NCBI GenBank assembly: GCA_025456345.1 | Contig: JALOKU010000036.1 | Span: 1 to 54,016, forward strand | From: Vicinamibacterales bacterium | Lineage (GTDB): Bacteria; Acidobacteriota; Vicinamibacteria; Vicinamibacterales; JAKQTR01 | Direction of reading: 5' to 3' | Length of the DNA: 54,016 nt | In this document: positions 11,402 to 18,764 of the stretch, one piece after another | Numbering within the stretch: the stretch's first letter is position 1 | Layout of the letters: every line of letters starts with the position of its first letter | The notes under the pieces: generated by a model | What the model was told of the DNA's origin: nothing | The model's database searches: none | Seen by the model: only the letters and a program-made list of their open reading frames with translations | Translations under genes and position numbers: made by a program

Positions 11402-12548
11402 GTGACATCGACACACGAACCCAAGGTCGTGATCAGCGGCCGCGGCGAAGACCGGATCCGCAGCGGCCACCCGTGGATCTACCGGACCGACGTCGCCGAC
11501 GCCCTCGCCACGGGCGGCGACACGGTTGTGGTCCACAACCCGCGCGGCCGCATCGTGGGCCGCGCCCTGTTCAGCGACCGATCCCAGATCGCCCTGCGCA
11601 TGCTGACCGTCGGCGAAGCGCCGGCCGGCCTCGACCTGTGGCGATCGCGGCTGGCGGCCGCCATCGGGTTCCGTCGGTCGCTCGACATCGACGCCACGGC
11701 CTGCAGGCTCGTGCACGGCGAGGGCGACCTGCTCCCGTCGCTCGTCGTCGATCAGTACGGGGACTGCCTGGTCGTGCAGGCCCTCTCACAGGGCGTCGAC
11801 CGCCTGCTGCCCGACATCGTCGGGCTGCTCGCCGAGCAACTGAAGCCCGCCGGGATCCTCGCGAGGAACGACGTGCGCGTCAGGCACCTCGAGGGCCTCG
11901 ATTCGTCGGTCTCGCTGCTGCACGGCGAGGTGCCGGAACTGGTGCACGTGCGCGAAGGCCGGATCGACCACGAGGTGGACCTCTGGCACGGCCAGAAGAC
12001 GGGCCTCTTCCTCGATCAGCGGGAGAACCGCGTGGCCGCGCGCGCCTACGCCCACGGCCGGATGCTCGACTGCTTCAGCTATCACGGCGCCTTTGCCCTC
12101 CAGCTCGCGGACCGCTGCAGCGCGGTGATCGCCCTGGACGTGTCGGAGGAGGCGGTCGGGCACATCAGGCGCAACGCGGCGCGCAACCAGATCGGCAACG
12201 TCGAGGCGCGCCTCGCGAACGTGTTCGACACGCTGCGGCAGATGGAGCGCGACCGCGAACGGTTCGATACGATCGTGCTCGACCCGCCCGCCTTCGCGAA
12301 AAGCAAGGACGCCGTCGAGAAGGCCCACGCCGGCTACAAGGAAATCAACCTCCGGGCGATGAAGCTGCTCAAGCCGGGCGGCATCCTGATCACCTGCACG
12401 TGCTCCTACCACGTCGACGAAGCCTCTCGACGCGCACGCGCGCACGACGGTGCTGGAGAAACGCATGCAGTCGCGCGATCACCCGGTGCTGCTGGGCGTG
12501 CCGGAGACGTACTACCTGAAGTGCTTCATCCTGCGGAAGCTTTCATAG
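11402..12548 (+). pseudogene. rlmI: RlmI-like class I rRNA (cytosine) methyltransferase, frameshifted near 3' end
   Basis: The frame from GTG 11402 reads through a PUA-like N-terminus (IRSGHPWIYRTDV), a RlmI/RlmK-type middle and the SAM-methyltransferase core (GLFLDQRENR, LDCFSYHGAFALQLA, VLDPPAFAKSK, CTCSYHVDEA). RlmI methylates a cytosine at C5 in 23S rRNA. After codon ~340 (base ~12424) the expected tail is no longer in this frame. Instead the +1 frame from ~12426 encodes VLEKRMQSRDHPVLLGVPET and then YYLKCFILRKLS, stopping at 12546-12548, exactly as the family ends. Fewer residues than usual link the two parts, so roughly ten codons plus one or two bases appear to be lost. In the original frame translation continues with unrelated residues to ~12793. 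Catalytic motifs are intact; this may be a sequencing or assembly error or a recent mutation. Confidence 0.8.
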
Positions 12549-12551
12549 GAC

Positions 12552-12611
12552 CGATTTCCTCACCTGCGTGCGGCGGCGGGACCGGGCCCGCGAGAACGGG
12601 TGATGAAATCG
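12552..12611. terminator. Inverted repeat between convergent genes, probable bidirectional terminator
   Basis: CGATTTCCTCACC (12552-12564) pairs with GGTGATGAAATCG (12599-12611) with one mismatch, enclosing a smaller GC hairpin around 12572-12590. It lies between the rlmI-like tail (+) and the proline-rich gene (-), where a two-way transcription stop is expected. There is no U-tract, so it could equally be a dispersed palindromic element. Confidence 0.5.
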
Positions 12612-12629
12612 CCTCCAGGGCGGCGCCGC

Positions 12630-13301
12630 CTAGCGGCGGCCGGCGAGCGTGGCTGGCGGCGGCACGATCTGAATCACGGTGGGGAAAAACGCCGGCGTGG
12701 CGCCGGGCTTCGGGTTCATGTACCCGGGCGAGCCGCCCCAGGTGTAGTCCTTCACCGTCACCCCCGGCGGGAACGCCACCTCGGTCTCCTTGAACTTGCC
12801 GACGTCGAAGGTGTGCGTGGCGGGCGCGTCGAACACGAGTTCGCCCCTGTCCTTCAGCACCGTCCGGTAGTACGTCACCACGTCGGCAAAGGCCTGCGCC
12901 GAGCCATACAGGTGGAACTTCTGGCCCATGCCGGCATCGTACGAGGCGAGATACTGCGCCCCGGCGAGGACCGGTGCGTTCAACTGATCCGCAGGGGGGG
13001 GCGCCTCGGCCTCGATCGCGGGGACACGCGACGCCGGCACAGCGGCCGCCAGCGTCGCCGGAGGTGTAGCGGCCGGCTGCGGCGGCGCGCCTGGCGGCGT
13101 CGCCAGAGGTTTGGCGACCGGTTGCTTTGGCGCGGCCGCTGTCGGAGCCGTCGTCGTGCCCGGCTTCACCGGCGCTTTCGCGTTCGGCGCGGGCGGCGGC
13201 GGCTGCGGGCGCGCGACGGGAGGCTGCGCGTTGGCGGAAGACACCGCCAGCACCGCGACCAGCGCCGCCGTCATCGATACGGTCCTCCACAACCGGAACA
13301 T
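12630..13301 (-). CDS. Secreted proline/alanine-rich protein of unknown function
   Basis: A 223-residue protein with a classical signal peptide (MFRLWRTVSMTAALVAVLAV then SSANAQ). A long low-complexity Pro/Ala/Lys region covers residues ~27-110 (PPVARPQPPPPAPNAKAPVK). A compact C-terminal domain follows (~residues 110-215), containing YLASYDAGMGQKFHLYGSAQ and TYYRTVLKDRGELVFDAPAT. The linker suggests it spans periplasm or cell wall, presenting the C-terminal domain. I recognise no family. An alternative start at ATG 13274 has GGAGGA upstream, but would leave the signal peptide without its basic N-region. A TATAAT lies six bases before ATG 13301, compatible with a leaderless mRNA. Confidence 0.75.
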   Translation of the reverse strand: MFRLWRTVSMTAALVAVLAVSSANAQPPVARPQPPPPAPNAKAPVKPGTTTAPTAAAPKQPVAKPLATPPGAPPQPAATPPATLAAAVPASRVPAIEAEAPPPADQLNAPVLAGAQYLASYDAGMGQKFHLYGSAQAFADVVTYYRTVLKDRGELVFDAPATHTFDVGKFKETEVAFPPGVTVKDYTWGGSPGYMNPKPGATPAFFPTVIQIVPPPATLAGRR

Positions 13302-13307
13302 GGGAGC

Positions 13308-13313
13308 ATTATA
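13308..13313 (-). promoter_or_regulatory. Consensus -10 (TATAAT) six bases before ATG 13301
   Basis: A perfect TATAAT on the minus strand ends six bases upstream of the proline-rich gene's ATG, so transcription should begin at the A of the start codon. The -35 region is poor (GAGCGC at 17-base spacing). Confidence 0.5.
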
Positions 13314-13420
13314 TAGGGACTAGGGACGAGGCGCTCGGCGCTAGTCCGACGCGGCTGTCACCGCGTGGATGGCCTGCGAGCGTCACGCCGAGACTGACCA
13401 GCCCCTAGCCCCAGTCCCTT
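13314..13420. repeat. Short heptamer repeats TAGGGAC and inverted relatives
   Basis: Two perfect TAGGGAC units at 13314-13327 are followed ~75 bases later (13404-13420) by seven-base units in the opposite sense (CCTAGCC, CCAGTCC). They belong to the same class of period-seven intergenic repeats seen elsewhere in the window. The 145-base gap they occupy otherwise holds only the upstream regions of two divergent genes. Confidence 0.55.
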
Positions 13421-13446
13421 GGGGGCCAGCGAACGGACAAGGTGCC

Positions 13447-14583
13447 ATGCGATCACTGCTGGCTTATAGCGAACGTGAGCTGCCGTGGCTGCTCGAGACG
13501 ATTGAGGCGCTGGTCCGCCTTGAATCGCCGTCCGGCGACGCTGTGGCGATCAATCGCTGCCAGAAGGAACTCGAATTCCGGCTGAGCGGTCTCGGGGGCG
13601 TTGTCACGCGCCGGTCCGGAGGGCCCGCCGGCGACCATGTGCGTGCCGAGTTCGGGTCGGGGCCCCGCCAGGTTCTGCTGCTTGGCCACATCGACACGGT
13701 CTGGCCGGTCGGCACGCTGGCCGCCCGGCCGTTCTGCGCGGAAGGCGGAAGGCTGCACGGGCCGGGCGTGTTCGACATGAAGGCCGGGCTTGCGATCGCG
13801 GCGCTGGCCTTGAAAGCGCTCGCAGAGGGTTCTGGCGCGCTGCCGGGCACCATCGTGTTGCTCGTGACCGCCGACGAGGAAACCGGCAGCGCGGCGTCGC
13901 GTGCGGTGATCGAAGCCGAGGCCCTGGCCAGCGTGGCCGTGCTCGTCCTGGAACCGGCGTTGCCCGGTGGCGCGCTCAAGACCAGCCGCAAGGGCTGCGG
14001 GGAGTTCGTCCTCCGTGTCTCCGGCCGAGCGGCGCACGCGGGGATCGAGCCGGAGACGGGCGCCAGCGCCGTCAGCGAACTCGCCCGTCAGATCCCGCGG
14101 ATCGAAGCGCTGCGGGACGCCGCCGCCGGCACGGCGCTCAATGTCGGCGTCATCCGGGGAGGGTCCCGGCCCAACGTCGTCGCTGCGAATGCCGAGGCGG
14201 TGATTGACGTCCGCGTGGCTTCCTCCGCGGAGGCCGCACGGGTCGCCGGGGCCCTGCGTGCGCTCGAACCGGTGGACGCCCGGACGCGACTCGCCGTCTC
14301 CGGCGGGATCGACCGCCCCCCGATGCAGCGCTCAGCCGGCGCGGCGTCGCTCTTCGCCATCGCGCGGGCCGTGGCGGCGGACCTGGGACACGCGCTGGGT
14401 GAAGGCGGTACCGGCGGCGGCTCGGACGGAAACCTCACCGCCGCGCTCGGCGTCCCAACACTTGACGGGCTGGGCGCCGTTGGCGGGGGAGCCCATGCCG
14501 CCGACGAACACGTGTTGGTGGCGGACCTGCCCTGGCGCGCCGCGCTGCTCGCCGGGTTGCTGCGCCGGATTCTCATCGTCTAG
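13447..14583 (+). CDS. M20-family metallopeptidase (carboxypeptidase G2-like)
   Basis: A 378-residue two-zinc amidohydrolase/peptidase of family M20, cytoplasmic by lack of a signal peptide. Zinc and catalytic residues are visible: LLLGHIDTVWP (His81, catalytic Asp83), GPGVFDMKAG (bridging Asp110), TADEETGS (catalytic Glu144, ligand Glu145), LVLEPALPGG, and GGGAHAADEHV near the C-terminus (last ligand). The dimerisation domain spans residues ~185-290 (RAAHAGIEPETGASA). Family members cleave C-terminal glutamate or deacylate amino acids; substrate cannot be told from sequence. ATG 13447 has AAGG upstream. It stands alone between divergent and downstream genes. Confidence 0.9.
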   Translation: MRSLLAYSERELPWLLETIEALVRLESPSGDAVAINRCQKELEFRLSGLGGVVTRRSGGPAGDHVRAEFGSGPRQVLLLGHIDTVWPVGTLAARPFCAEGGRLHGPGVFDMKAGLAIAALALKALAEGSGALPGTIVLLVTADEETGSAASRAVIEAEALASVAVLVLEPALPGGALKTSRKGCGEFVLRVSGRAAHAGIEPETGASAVSELARQIPRIEALRDAAAGTALNVGVIRGGSRPNVVAANAEAVIDVRVASSAEAARVAGALRALEPVDARTRLAVSGGIDRPPMQRSAGAASLFAIARAVAADLGHALGEGGTGGGSDGNLTAALGVPTLDGLGAVGGGAHAADEHVLVADLPWRAALLAGLLRRILIV

Positions 14584-14616
14584 ACTGGTGTGGGGAGCTT
14601 TTTGCAGGACACAAAC

Positions 14617-15456
14617 ATGGGAAACACAATCAAGACCGCCTTGTTGCTGGGGCTGATGAGCGGCGTGCTGCTGGTGCTCGGGGATCTCCTGGGCGGAAAC
14701 AGCGGGCTGATGATGGCCTTCGCCTTCGCCGTCATCATGAACTTCGGCTCGTACTGGTTCTCCGACAAGATTGTCCTGAAGATGTACCGGGCGCAGCCGG
14801 TGGGCCCTGAGCACCGGCTGTACCAGATGACGGCGCGCCTGGCCCAGCGGGCCGGCCTGCCGATGCCGAAGGTCTACATCATCCCCGACCAGTCACCCAA
14901 CGCGTTCGCGACCGGGCGCAACCCGTCGCATGCGGCGGTGGCGGCCACCGAGGGCATCCTGCGCATCCTCGACGAGCGTGAACTCGAGGGCGTCATGGCC
15001 CACGAGCTCGCGCACGTGAAGAACAGGGACATCCTGATCGGCTCGGTGGCGGCGACGATGGCGGCCGCCATCATGATGGTGGCGCGCATGGCGCAGTTTG
15101 CGGCGATGTTCGGCGGCGGCCGGCGCGACGACCGCGGAGGCGGGGGAAACCCGATCGCGCTGCTCGCCACGGTGATTCTCGCGCCCCTCGCGGCCATGCT
15201 CATTCAGGCGGCCATCTCGCGCTCGCGCGAGTTCGGCGCCGACAAGGGCGGCGCCGAGATCGCCGGGACGCCGTACGGTCTCGTGGACGCGCTCAAGAAA
15301 CTCGAGTCCTCGTCGAAGCGCATCCCCATGGACGCCAACCCCGCGACGGCGCACATGTTCATCATCAAGCCCTTCAGCGTGCACGGGATGCTGTCGCTCT
15401 TCAGCACGCATCCGCCGACCGAGTCCCGCGTCCGCGCCCTGCTCGGGCAGGCGTAA
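14617..15456 (+). CDS. htpX: Membrane zinc protease HtpX
   Basis: HtpX (M48B) degrades misfolded membrane proteins from the cytoplasmic face of the inner membrane. The 279-residue product has two N-terminal membrane segments (residues ~5-45), MYRAQPVGPEHRLY, PDQSPNAFATGRNPSHAAVA, the zinc motif HELAH (His129-Glu130-His133), further hydrophobic segments (~150-205) and the third-ligand region SREFGADKGGAEIAG. It ends with THPPTESRVRALL. ATG 14617 is chosen with AGGA upstream rather than an in-frame GTG at 14590. Length is slightly short but within the family range. Confidence 0.97.
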   Translation: MGNTIKTALLLGLMSGVLLVLGDLLGGNSGLMMAFAFAVIMNFGSYWFSDKIVLKMYRAQPVGPEHRLYQMTARLAQRAGLPMPKVYIIPDQSPNAFATGRNPSHAAVAATEGILRILDERELEGVMAHELAHVKNRDILIGSVAATMAAAIMMVARMAQFAAMFGGGRRDDRGGGGNPIALLATVILAPLAAMLIQAAISRSREFGADKGGAEIAGTPYGLVDALKKLESSSKRIPMDANPATAHMFIIKPFSVHGMLSLFSTHPPTESRVRALLGQA

Positions 15457-15462
15457 CGACCG

Positions 15463-15542
15463 GGGTTCGGGACTTCCGCCTTCGCCGAACGGCCTGCCGG
15501 CCGGCTTCGGCGGGACAGGCGGGATTCGGGGTTCGGGGTTCG
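15463..15542. repeat. Heptamer repeats flanking a GC-rich palindrome after htpX
   Basis: GGGTTCG/GGACTTC units at 15463-15476 and GGATTCG, GGGTTCG, GGGTTCG at 15522-15542 flank an imperfect palindrome (about 15477-15515; CGCCGAA near the left end and TTCGGCG near the right). It lies between convergent htpX and ubiA-family genes and may serve as a terminator. The arrangement (heptamers, palindrome, heptamers) recurs inside tgt. Confidence 0.65.
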
Positions 15543-15555
15543 CTTCGAGAGCGCC

Positions 15556-16473
15556 CTACAGCAGGTAGGCGAGCGCGAAGCCGATCTGCGCCGCGAACAT
15601 CATCCGGTACATGTGCGCCCACGACACGTGGTTCTCTTCGATGGCGAGGTCGTCGGGCCGGCGCAGCATCAGGTAGCAGACGTACAGGCCGTACGCCGTC
15701 ATGAAGGCGCCCAGCGCCTGCAGCAGCCAGAAGTTGCCGGTCAGAATCCCGGCCCACGCGCCGATCGGGATCATCAGAAAGGGCAGCACGAACGATGGTG
15801 AGATCATCCAGGCCGCCCTGGTGACGCCGAACTGGATCGGCAGCGTCCGGCAGCCGCCCTGGCGGTCTCCGTCCATGTCGGCGAAGTCCTTGGTCGTTGT
15901 CGCGCCGAGCAGGAACAGCCCGAAGATGGCGCCGAGGAACCACGGCTCGAATCCCATGGCGGTCTTCACCGACGACCACCCCGCCACCTTCAGCAGCACG
16001 CCGCGCGGAACGGCAATCGTCACGTTCGCCCAGATCCCGAGCCGCTTGGTGCGGGAGGGCGGCACCGAGTAAAGGGTGGTAATCACCGCCGCGGCCACCA
16101 CCATCCAGAAGCACTCGCGCCGGCCGCCAGGCGCGACGTTCCAGGCCAGCACGAGCGCCACGGCGAAGCCCACGATGGTGATGCCCCACGCCTCGCGCAT
16201 CGACAGGCGCCCGCTCGGGAGCGGCCGCTTCGGCTTGTTGATGCGGTCGATGTCGAAGTCGTAGATCTGGTTCAGCCCGTTCGAGGCGATGTTCAGCACG
16301 GCCGCCATGATCGCGCCGATGATGGGCGGGACCACCAGCGCCCAGCTCCACGGCTCGGGCGGATGGGCGCCGATGGCGGTGGCCGCCGCGGAGGCGAATC
16401 CCAGCGCGGGGGCAATCAGGGTGAACGGCCGGGCGAAGTCGACAAGAGCCCGGATGCGCGACGGGTCGCTCAC
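15556..16473 (-). CDS. UbiA-family prenyltransferase
   Basis: A 305-residue integral membrane protein with about eight or nine hydrophobic segments. UbiA enzymes transfer a prenyl group from prenyl diphosphate to an aromatic, lipid or tetrapyrrole acceptor. The first Mg-diphosphate motif is NGLNQIYDFDIDRINKPKRP (residues ~65-85), with LPSGRLS just after. The second aspartate motif is KDFADMDGDRQGG (residues ~195-208). Both are complete, so activity is expected. The acceptor is unknown; the first motif recalls enzymes making chlorophyll, archaeal-type lipids or quinones. GTG 16473 overlaps the upstream kinase stop by four bases, a strong sign of co-translation. Confidence 0.9.
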   Translation of the reverse strand: MSDPSRIRALVDFARPFTLIAPALGFASAAATAIGAHPPEPWSWALVVPPIIGAIMAAVLNIASNGLNQIYDFDIDRINKPKRPLPSGRLSMREAWGITIVGFAVALVLAWNVAPGGRRECFWMVVAAAVITTLYSVPPSRTKRLGIWANVTIAVPRGVLLKVAGWSSVKTAMGFEPWFLGAIFGLFLLGATTTKDFADMDGDRQGGCRTLPIQFGVTRAAWMISPSFVLPFLMIPIGAWAGILTGNFWLLQALGAFMTAYGLYVCYLMLRRPDDLAIEENHVSWAHMYRMMFAAQIGFALAYLL

Positions 16474-17804
16474 GACATCCTCACGATCGCGATGGCGACA
16501 ATCGCGCCCGTCGCAGTGTTGACGAAATTCAGCACGTCATTGTTGACAATCCGCGCGGACTCGAGCGTCGCGGCGAGCGCGCTTTCGACGGCCGACCCCG
16601 CGATGGCGCCGGCCACCACGGCCCACACCGTCCAGGCGGGGACGAGCCCCAGCAGCGCGCCGCACCCGGCCAGGGCCAGGGCGCCGAGGATGCCGGCGGC
16701 CGACCCCTCGAACGACACGGCGCCCGGCGTGCCCGGCCGCACCGCAGAGAGCGTTGCCGGCAGATACGTCTTCCCGCCCCACGCCTTGCCGATCTCGCTG
16801 GCGACGGTGTCGCCCCCGCCCGTCGCCAGGGCCGCCACAAACGCCACCCGCGCGGCGTCGGGGAACGGCGTGGCCACCGCGGCCACGGCCGCGATCGCCG
16901 CCAGGCCCGTGTTCGCGAACGCGTTGCCCGCGCCGCGCCGGCCTCCGCGCTCCTCGGCTATCCCGAGCAGCGCCTTCTTCTTCAGCCCCAGGCGCGAGGT
17001 GACCGTCGCCGTCAGGAACGTCAGGAACAGGAGGCCCCACCCCGGGGCGCCGAGGCTGGCGAAGACGGCCACGCCGATGGCCCAGCCGGCGAGCATGCCC
17101 GACAGGCGCACCGTTCGCAGCAGCCATCCGCCGGTCGCGGCCACGGTATTGACGGCGAGCGCCGGCACGAGGTTGGCCGCCACCGCGTCCGCGTGGCCCG
17201 CCCACGCGCCGGCCGTCACGAGGCTGCAGAGCCAGAGGACCGCGCCAGCCGTGGCCGGCACGGAAATGTTGTCGTCGAGCGCGATCGGCACGGTCTCGAC
17301 CAGCCCGGCGGCAACCGCGGCGAGAACGGGCGCGACGACGATGAACGCGAGCGCCGGCGGCGGCGTGATGGCCGGCGCCGTCCACCAGGCAAAAAACACG
17401 GCCGCGGCCCCGCCCGCGGCGATGAACGCCAGCAGGCCTTCGACGCTCTTGTCCGGGTTCCAGGCCAGCCGGTGGCGTCCCCAGCGCCGCCCGGCGAGCG
17501 TGGCCGCGCCGTCGCCGACGGCCAGGATGCCCCACGCGCTGGCCGCGATGTCCAGCCTGGCTGGAAACGCGAGGATCAGGAACAGCACGCTGACCGGATA
17601 GATGAGGATGCCGAACGGGTAGCCGCGCGAGGCGTCGGCGGGCCGGACGATCGCACGCCCTCCGGCGCGCGGCAGGACCACCGCGTTGAACAGCAACGCC
17701 GCCAGGGCGCCGAGCGCAGCCTGCCACCACGTGAGCACGCGCAGCAGCAGCGCGAACACGCCCATCGAGATGTGCACGATCTGGCGGGCCGTCTCGGAGA
17801 ACAT
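16470..17804 (-). CDS. Fused polyprenol (phytol/farnesol/dolichol) kinase and DUF92 prenyl-phosphate kinase-like protein
   Basis: A 444-residue, very hydrophobic protein joining two families. Residues ~1-215 match the phytol/dolichol kinase family: ARQIVHISMGVFALL at the start, then GDGAATLAGRRWGRHRLAWN, PDKSVEGLLAF and VPIALDDNISVP, the conserved CTP-dependent kinase features. Residues ~225-444 match DUF92 (TMEM19/VTE6): LTFLTATVTSRLG, ALATGGGDTVASEIGKAWGG, SAVRPGTPGAVSFEGSAAGI. In plants VTE5 phosphorylates phytol and VTE6 phosphorylates phytyl phosphate to the diphosphate; here both steps would be on one chain. It begins two bases after the SDR gene and overlaps the UbiA gene by four bases. 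Substrate chain length is not readable. Confidence 0.82.
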   Translation of the reverse strand: MFSETARQIVHISMGVFALLLRVLTWWQAALGALAALLFNAVVLPRAGGRAIVRPADASRGYPFGILIYPVSVLFLILAFPARLDIAASAWGILAVGDGAATLAGRRWGRHRLAWNPDKSVEGLLAFIAAGGAAAVFFAWWTAPAITPPPALAFIVVAPVLAAVAAGLVETVPIALDDNISVPATAGAVLWLCSLVTAGAWAGHADAVAANLVPALAVNTVAATGGWLLRTVRLSGMLAGWAIGVAVFASLGAPGWGLLFLTFLTATVTSRLGLKKKALLGIAEERGGRRGAGNAFANTGLAAIAAVAAVATPFPDAARVAFVAALATGGGDTVASEIGKAWGGKTYLPATLSAVRPGTPGAVSFEGSAAGILGALALAGCGALLGLVPAWTVWAVVAGAIAGSAVESALAATLESARIVNNDVLNFVNTATGAIVAIAIVRMS

Positions 17805-17806
17805 GG

Positions 17807-18757
17807 TCACGCCGCTGCCCGGGCTGCGGGGAGCGCCTCGACGACGCGCGCCACGCCCTCCTCGAGGGGCGTCACGCGGTAGCCGAGTTCTTCCGAGGCT
17901 CGCGCGTGCCCCAGGGGCCAGTCCCGCAGCAGGATCTCCAGTGTACCTGTCGTCAACAACGGGGTGCGCGCGAACCACGCGGCCAGCAACTCGTCGGCGA
18001 CCGCCGCCGGCGAGGCCAGCCAGCCGGGGATCCGCCGCGGCCGCGCGCGGCCAGTCAGCCGCTGGACGATGTCGAAGACGCGCATCTGCGGCGCGTCTTC
18101 GCCTCCGAGCAGGTACCGCGCGCCCGGCGTGCCGGATTCCAGCGCCGCGACGTGCGCAGCGGCCACATCCTCGACGAACGCGAACGACCAGATGCGATCG
18201 CCACCAACCACGCCCGGGAGCCGGCCGCCCAGGTGGTCCGCCACCATCCGGCCGATCAGGTTGCCCTCGGTCGCGGCGCCCGGGCCGTAGATGACGCCGG
18301 GATACATCCGGATGATCGGCGCGCCGTGCCGCACCGCGGCATTCGCCAGCAGGTCGGCGGCCGCTTTCGTGCGCTGGTAGTCGTTCCACGCCGGGGCCTG
18401 GCCGAGCCCGGCCGGCGCGAGGGCGAGGAACGACGACGTGCAGACAAGGCGGCGGATGCCGTGCCGCGCCGCGGCGTCGAGCACGGCCCGCACCCCGCCC
18501 ACGTTCACGTCGTCGAAATCGCGGCTGCGGCGTTGCCATGTCGCCACCAGCGCCGCGCTGTGGAGAATCGCGCCGCAGCCTCTCGCGGCGTCGCAGAGCC
18601 GGGCGGCGTCGCGGACGTCGCCGTCGATCGCCTCCGCGGAAAGCCCCGACGCGCTGGCCCCTCGTCCGTACAGGACCACGTCGTGCCCTGCCGCCCAGAG
18701 CGCTCCGACGATCGCCCGTCCAAGGTAGCCGGTGCCGCCGGTGACGAGGACCTTCAT
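17807..18757 (-). CDS. Extended SDR, farnesol-dehydrogenase-like
   Basis: A 316-residue NAD(P)-binding protein of the extended short-chain dehydrogenase class. The Rossmann motif is MKVLVTGGTGYLGRAIV, the active-site tyrosine and lysine lie in NDYQRTKAAADLL, and the substrate side carries YPGVIYGPGAATEGNLIGRM and RIWSFAFVEDVAAAHVAALE. From memory these segments (AALV..W, VNVGG, TSSFLAL, YPGVIYGPG, GGRLPG) resemble Arabidopsis farnesol dehydrogenase (At4g33360) and its cyanobacterial relatives more than sugar epimerases; this needs a search. Position directly upstream of a prenol kinase and UbiA gene fits a prenyl-alcohol role. It could also be a sugar or sterol-type dehydrogenase. Confidence 0.72.
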   Translation of the reverse strand: MKVLVTGGTGYLGRAIVGALWAAGHDVVLYGRGASASGLSAEAIDGDVRDAARLCDAARGCGAILHSAALVATWQRRSRDFDDVNVGGVRAVLDAAARHGIRRLVCTSSFLALAPAGLGQAPAWNDYQRTKAAADLLANAAVRHGAPIIRMYPGVIYGPGAATEGNLIGRMVADHLGGRLPGVVGGDRIWSFAFVEDVAAAHVAALESGTPGARYLLGGEDAPQMRVFDIVQRLTGRARPRRIPGWLASPAAVADELLAAWFARTPLLTTGTLEILLRDWPLGHARASEELGYRVTPLEEGVARVVEALPAARAAA

Positions 18758-18764
18758 CGGCGGC

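Noticed and set aside
16540..16552. TTGACAA as a promoter -35
   Set aside because: It lies inside the kinase-fusion coding region on the antisense strand with no -10 at a workable distance.
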